This document shows, piece by piece, positions 4,808 to 7,556 of a DNA stretch of 7,556 nt. Origin of the DNA: Candidatus Acetothermia bacterium. Its GTDB lineage: Bacteria; Bipolaricaulota; Bipolaricaulia; UBA7950; UBA9294. The notes beneath the pieces were generated by a model, which was given only the letters and a program-made list of their open reading frames with translations, had not been told where the DNA came from and searched no databases. Every line of letters starts with the position of its first letter. The first letter of the stretch is position 1. Where the stretch lies: NCBI GenBank assembly GCA_003650505.1, contig QMQL01000035.1, positions 1 to 7,556 of the forward strand. Reading direction: 5' to 3'. The translations under genes and the position numbers were made by a program.

Positions 4808-6837
4808 ATGAGCACGCAGGGCACGACCATGGTGGGCACGATCCCCACGCCGGCCACGATCATCATGAAATGATGGAGAAGGACTTCCGGAGGAGGTTCT
4901 TCTTCGTGGCGACCATCACCCTCCCCGTTCTCGCCCTCTCCCCGACGGTCCAGGGGTGGCTCGGGTTCAGCGCGACCTTCCCCGGCGCACATTACCTTCT
5001 CTTCCTCCTGGCGACCCTGATCACGGTCTACGGAACCTGGCCGTTCTACAAGGAAGCGGTGAAGGCGCTGAAGCGGCGGGTCCTCGATATGTCGGTCCTG
5101 GTGAGCATCGCCGTCTCAGCCGGGTATCTCTTCTCGGTCGGGGCGACGTTCGCCTTCCAGGCGGTCGACTTCTACTGGGAGATCTCGACCCTGGTCGCGG
5201 TCCTCCTCCTCGGCCACTGGCTGGAGATGCGGGCGGTGCGGGGGACGACGGGGGCGCTCCGCGAGCTCCTGAAGCTGATCCCGCAGACAGCCCATCGACT
5301 GAACGGCGATGCGGTCGAGGACGTCCCAACGGAGGCCCTCTCCGTCGGCGATCTCATCCTGGTCAGGCCGGGGGAGCAGCTCCCGGTCGACGGTGAGGTG
5401 GTCGAGGGGGAGAGCTCGCTGAACGAAGCGATGGTCACCGGCGAGTCGAAACCGGTCGATAAGCGAGCGGGCGATACGGTGATCGGCGGAACGATAAACG
5501 GCGAAGGGGCGCTCAAAGTGCGGGCGACGAAGGTCGGTGAGGATACGGCGTTGGCGCAGATTGTGCGCTTGGTCCGGGAGGCACAGGACTCGAAACCACC
5601 GGTTCAGCGGCTCGCCGACCGGGCGGCCCACTGGCTGACGATCATCGCTGTCGGGGTGGGGTTGGCGACGTTCCTGTTCTGGTTTTTCCTTGGGAATCAG
5701 CCGTTCGTCTTCGCCCTTACGCTGGCGATCACCGTACTCGTCATCGCCTGTCCACACGCCCTCGGCCTCGCCATCCCGGTGGTGACGACGATCTCTACCA
5801 CCCTGGGGGCGAAACACGGGATGCTGGTCAGGAACGCCCACGCCGTTGAGACGGCCCGGAGGATCACGACTGTGATCTTCGACAAGACCGGCACCCTCAC
5901 GCGGGGTGAGTTCGGGGTGACCGAGGTGATCTCATTTTCGGACAAGAAGGAGGATGAGATCCTCTCGCGGGTCGCCGCGATCGAGCGCTCCTCTGAACAC
6001 ACGAGCGCCCAAGGGATCGTCCGCTCGGCCGAAGAGCAGGGGATCGACCTCCCTCACGTCGCCGGTGTGCAGGCCCTACCCGGAAAAGGGGTACGGGGAG
6101 AGATCGCTGGAGCGCAGATCCACGTGGGGAACCGCGCCCTGATGGAGGAGATAGGGGGAGCGATCCCGGACGATCCCCGCCTCTCGCAGCTGGAAGGGGA
6201 AGGGAAGACGGTTGTCTTCGCTGCGGAGAAAGGAACGGTCATCGGCGCGGTCGCACTCGCCGACCTGATCCGCGAGGAATCGAGGGAGGCGGTGGCGGCC
6301 CTGAAGGAGAGCGGGATCCAGGTCGCTATCCTCACCGGCGATTCCAAGCCGGTCGCCGACTGGGTGGGACGCGAACTCAGCCTAGACCTCGTATTTGCCG
6401 AAGTAAAACCCGAAGAGAAGTCAATGAAGGTGAAGGAACTCCAGCAGAAAGGAGAGGTCGTCGCCATGGTGGGGGACGGGATCAACGATGCCCCCGCCCT
6501 GGTGCAGGCCGACGTGGGAATCGCCATCGGTGCGGGGACGAACGTGGCGATCGAGTCGGCGGACGTCGACCTGGTTAAGGACGACCCGCGCGACGTCGCC
6601 CGCCTCATCCGCCTCTCCCGCGCGACGATGCGGAAGATGCGACAGAACCTGGTCTGGGCGACCGGGTACAACGCGGTCGCCATCCCGGCCGCTGCCGGGG
6701 TCTTCCAGCCGTTCGGGTTCGTCCTCGAGCCGCAGTGGGGGGCGCTGATCATGGCCGCAAGCACGATCATCGTGGCGGTGAACGCGATCTCCCTCCGGCG
6801 GGTCCGCCTCACCGCTCCCGCTCGCAACGGCGAGTGA
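4804..6837 (+). CDS. copB: copper-exporting P1B-type ATPase, CopB type (CPH)
   Basis: A 677-residue inner-membrane pump that uses ATP to move copper out of the cytoplasm. The N-terminus is a His-rich stretch (eight His in residues 4-21) instead of HMA CxxC domains. P-type landmarks: TGES at 212-215, CPH at 316-318 in the metal-binding helix, phosphorylation site DKTGTLT at 360-366, TGD at 511-513 and GDGIND at 557-562. CPH with a His-rich N-terminus defines the P1B-3/CopB group (Cu+/Cu2+, sometimes silver). The YN pair in TGYNAVAIPAA and the MAASTIIVAVNA helix also fit. The nucleotide-binding HP motif reads SEHT (397-400): His399 is kept but Pro is replaced by Thr. Start is GTG 4804, forming GTGA with the upstream stop; an ATG at 4808 is out of frame. 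Under the CsoR-controlled promoter. Confidence 0.95.
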   Translation: MNEHAGHDHGGHDPHAGHDHHEMMEKDFRRRFFFVATITLPVLALSPTVQGWLGFSATFPGAHYLLFLLATLITVYGTWPFYKEAVKALKRRVLDMSVLVSIAVSAGYLFSVGATFAFQAVDFYWEISTLVAVLLLGHWLEMRAVRGTTGALRELLKLIPQTAHRLNGDAVEDVPTEALSVGDLILVRPGEQLPVDGEVVEGESSLNEAMVTGESKPVDKRAGDTVIGGTINGEGALKVRATKVGEDTALAQIVRLVREAQDSKPPVQRLADRAAHWLTIIAVGVGLATFLFWFFLGNQPFVFALTLAITVLVIACPHALGLAIPVVTTISTTLGAKHGMLVRNAHAVETARRITTVIFDKTGTLTRGEFGVTEVISFSDKKEDEILSRVAAIERSSEHTSAQGIVRSAEEQGIDLPHVAGVQALPGKGVRGEIAGAQIHVGNRALMEEIGGAIPDDPRLSQLEGEGKTVVFAAEKGTVIGAVALADLIREESREAVAALKESGIQVAILTGDSKPVADWVGRELSLDLVFAEVKPEEKSMKVKELQQKGEVVAMVGDGINDAPALVQADVGIAIGAGTNVAIESADVDLVKDDPRDVARLIRLSRATMRKMRQNLVWATGYNAVAIPAAAGVFQPFGFVLEPQWGALIMAASTIIVAVNAISLRRVRLTAPARNGE

Positions 6838-6859
6838 TATCCATGAAAGGAGATGAATC

Positions 6860-7270
6860 ATGGAAAAGACCGATTATGCGTTCCGAACCGTCGTCGATCT
6901 CCCCTACGAAGAGGCATTGAGGCTGATCAAGGAGGGGCTCAACCGGGAAGGGTTCGGCGTCCTCACCGAGGTCGACGTCAAGAAGGTGTTGGGTGAGAAA
7001 CTGGACGTTCAGTTTCGACAGTACTCGATCATCGGAGCGTGCAACCCGCCCCTATCGCACCGGGCATTCACAAAGGACATCGACGCAGGGCTCGTCCTGC
7101 CGTGCAACGTGACCGTCTACGAGGATGATGATCGAAGCGTGGTTACGATCGCCGATCCGGTTGTGATGATAGCAGTCCTCCGCAACCCGAACCTCGATGA
7201 GGTGGCGCGCGAAGCACGGGAGAAGCTGAAGCGGGTCATCGAGCAGCTGGAGGGGGAAAGTCCGGCCTGA
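6860..7270 (+). CDS. DUF302-domain protein
   Basis: A 136-residue soluble protein with a DUF302 domain, a family without an assigned biochemical activity. Typical parts are the N-terminal TVVDLPYEEALRLIKEGLNREGF, the central IIGACNPPLSHRAF with Cys61, VLPCNVTVYE with Cys82, and TIADPVVM. No signal peptide is seen, so it is probably cytoplasmic. AAAGGAG lies about 7-8 nt before the ATG, and the gap to copB is 22 bp with no promoter, so it is the third gene of the cop operon. DUF302 genes are often found next to heavy-metal ATPases and redox genes. The two conserved Cys could bind Cu(I) or take part in thiol chemistry; that is inference from context, not known function. Confidence 0.9.
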   Translation: MEKTDYAFRTVVDLPYEEALRLIKEGLNREGFGVLTEVDVKKVLGEKLDVQFRQYSIIGACNPPLSHRAFTKDIDAGLVLPCNVTVYEDDDRSVVTIADPVVMIAVLRNPNLDEVAREAREKLKRVIEQLEGESPA

Positions 7271-7298
7271 CCCTTATTAATTCACCGTTCGAAAGGGA

Positions 7299-7327
7299 TT
7301 GAAGGGAGGCGCTTCCTTTAGTATGAT
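7299..7327 (+). promoter_or_regulatory. candidate promoter of the HMA-domain gene
   Basis: TTGAAG (7299-7304; 4 of 6), 17 nt, TATGAT (7322-7327; 5 of 6). It lies between the cop operon and the next gene, which suggests that the latter is a separate unit. Confidence 0.55.
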
Positions 7328-7333
7328 ACAAAT

Positions 7334-7349
7334 ATAAGCAAATGTTTAT
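7334..7349. promoter_or_regulatory. AT-rich palindrome, candidate ArsR/SmtB-type operator
   Basis: ATAAGCAAATGTTTAT is palindromic at six of eight base pairs (ATAA.CA..TG.TTAT). It begins six bases after the -10. AT-rich sites of this type (near ATA...TAT) are bound by zinc, cadmium or lead sensors such as SmtB and CadC. It is unlike the G/C-rich CsoR boxes, so this gene probably answers to another metal. No ArsR-family gene is in the window. Confidence 0.4.
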
Positions 7350-7368
7350 CGATAAGGGGTTCACCACT

Positions 7369-7556
7369 ATGAACGACCGGTCGCAGGAGGAACGGAGGAT
7401 AAAGCTGAAAGGGGTGACGTGCGCCTCGTGCGCCCTCGACCTGGAGGCGGCCCTCCACCGGGAGGGGTACGAGTCCGCGTCGATCAGCTTCGCCACCGGT
7501 GAGCTCGTCCTCCGGGGGGATCTCAAGCGGGCGAAGCAGGTGATCAAGCGGGTCGA
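7369..7556 (+). CDS. HMA-domain protein, probably N-terminus of a Zn/Cd/Pb P1B-type ATPase (partial)
   Basis: The first 62 codons are visible before the right edge. An HMA metal-binding domain begins near residue 10 (IKLKGVTCASC) with the ligands Cys18 and Cys21, then ALDLEAALHREGYESASISF and GDLKRAKQVIKRV. The pattern after the CxxC (helix, strand with SFATGELVL, second helix) is that of the first domain of ZntA/CadA-type ATPases, which export Zn2+, Cd2+ or Pb2+. A CopA-type ATPase, a free-standing metallochaperone or a mercury-type protein remain possible because the rest is missing. The ATG at 7369 has AAGGGG nine bases upstream. Its own promoter and AT-rich palindrome suggest control separate from CsoR. 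Confidence 0.8.
   Translation, partial: MNDRSQEERRIKLKGVTCASCALDLEAALHREGYESASISFATGELVLRGDLKRAKQVIKRV

Noticed and set aside
5116..5841. Long open frame on the minus strand inside copB
   Set aside because: It lies opposite well-supported CopB catalytic motifs, is rich in Arg/Pro/Asp as expected of an antisense shadow in GC-rich DNA, and has no family features.
7271..7320. Terminator after the DUF302 gene
   Set aside because: CCCTT/AAAGGG and GGAGGC/GCTTCC pairings are short and poorly placed, and no T-run follows a stable stem.

Overview
The window is bacterial: Shine-Dalgarno-led genes, -35/-10 promoters of the housekeeping type, and tightly packed, often overlapping genes of high GC content (roughly 60% by eye). 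I cannot assign a phylum from the sequence alone. The theme is metal homeostasis, above all copper, next to one purine-salvage operon.

Layout. (1) 1-910, minus strand: an xpt-guaA operon (xanthine phosphoribosyltransferase, then GMP synthase running off the left edge) joined by an ATGA overlap. It has a candidate promoter about 150 nt upstream and an apparently folded leader RNA. (2) About 1100-1486: no intact gene; weak coding-like remnants in two frames. (3) 1487-2233, plus: a ZIP-family metal transporter. (4) 2237-2850, minus: a cysteine-rich lipoprotein gene broken by one frame change at a TCGG tandem repeat. (5) 2970-4126, plus: a 15-codon leader ORF coupled to a DMT/EamA transporter with a very histidine-rich tail. 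(6) 4144-4434, minus: csoR, the Cu(I)-sensing repressor. (7) 4589-7270, plus: a 72-aa membrane protein, a CopB-type (CPH) P1B ATPase and a DUF302 protein. (8) 7369-end, plus: the start of a second metal ATPase (or metal-binding protein) with an HMA domain, behind its own promoter.

How the parts fit together. CsoR and the cop operon diverge from a compact control region. Each side has TTGACA-17-TATTGT followed at once by a G/C-rich inverted repeat closely matching known CsoR operators. A third related inverted repeat lies in the same place, just after the -10, in the promoter of the Cys-rich lipoprotein. This suggests that the broken lipoprotein belongs (or belonged) to the CsoR regulon. CopB would export copper, the small membrane protein and DUF302 protein are probable helpers, and ZIP, the His-tailed DMT protein and the HMA protein would handle zinc or other divalent metals. 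The HMA gene has an AT-rich ArsR/SmtB-like palindrome instead of a CsoR box.

Most noteworthy: the three-operator copper regulon, the lipoprotein whose frame would be restored by one extra TCGG unit, the novel small protein co-translated with CopB, the leader peptide before the DMT gene, and the HP-to-HT change in CopB.
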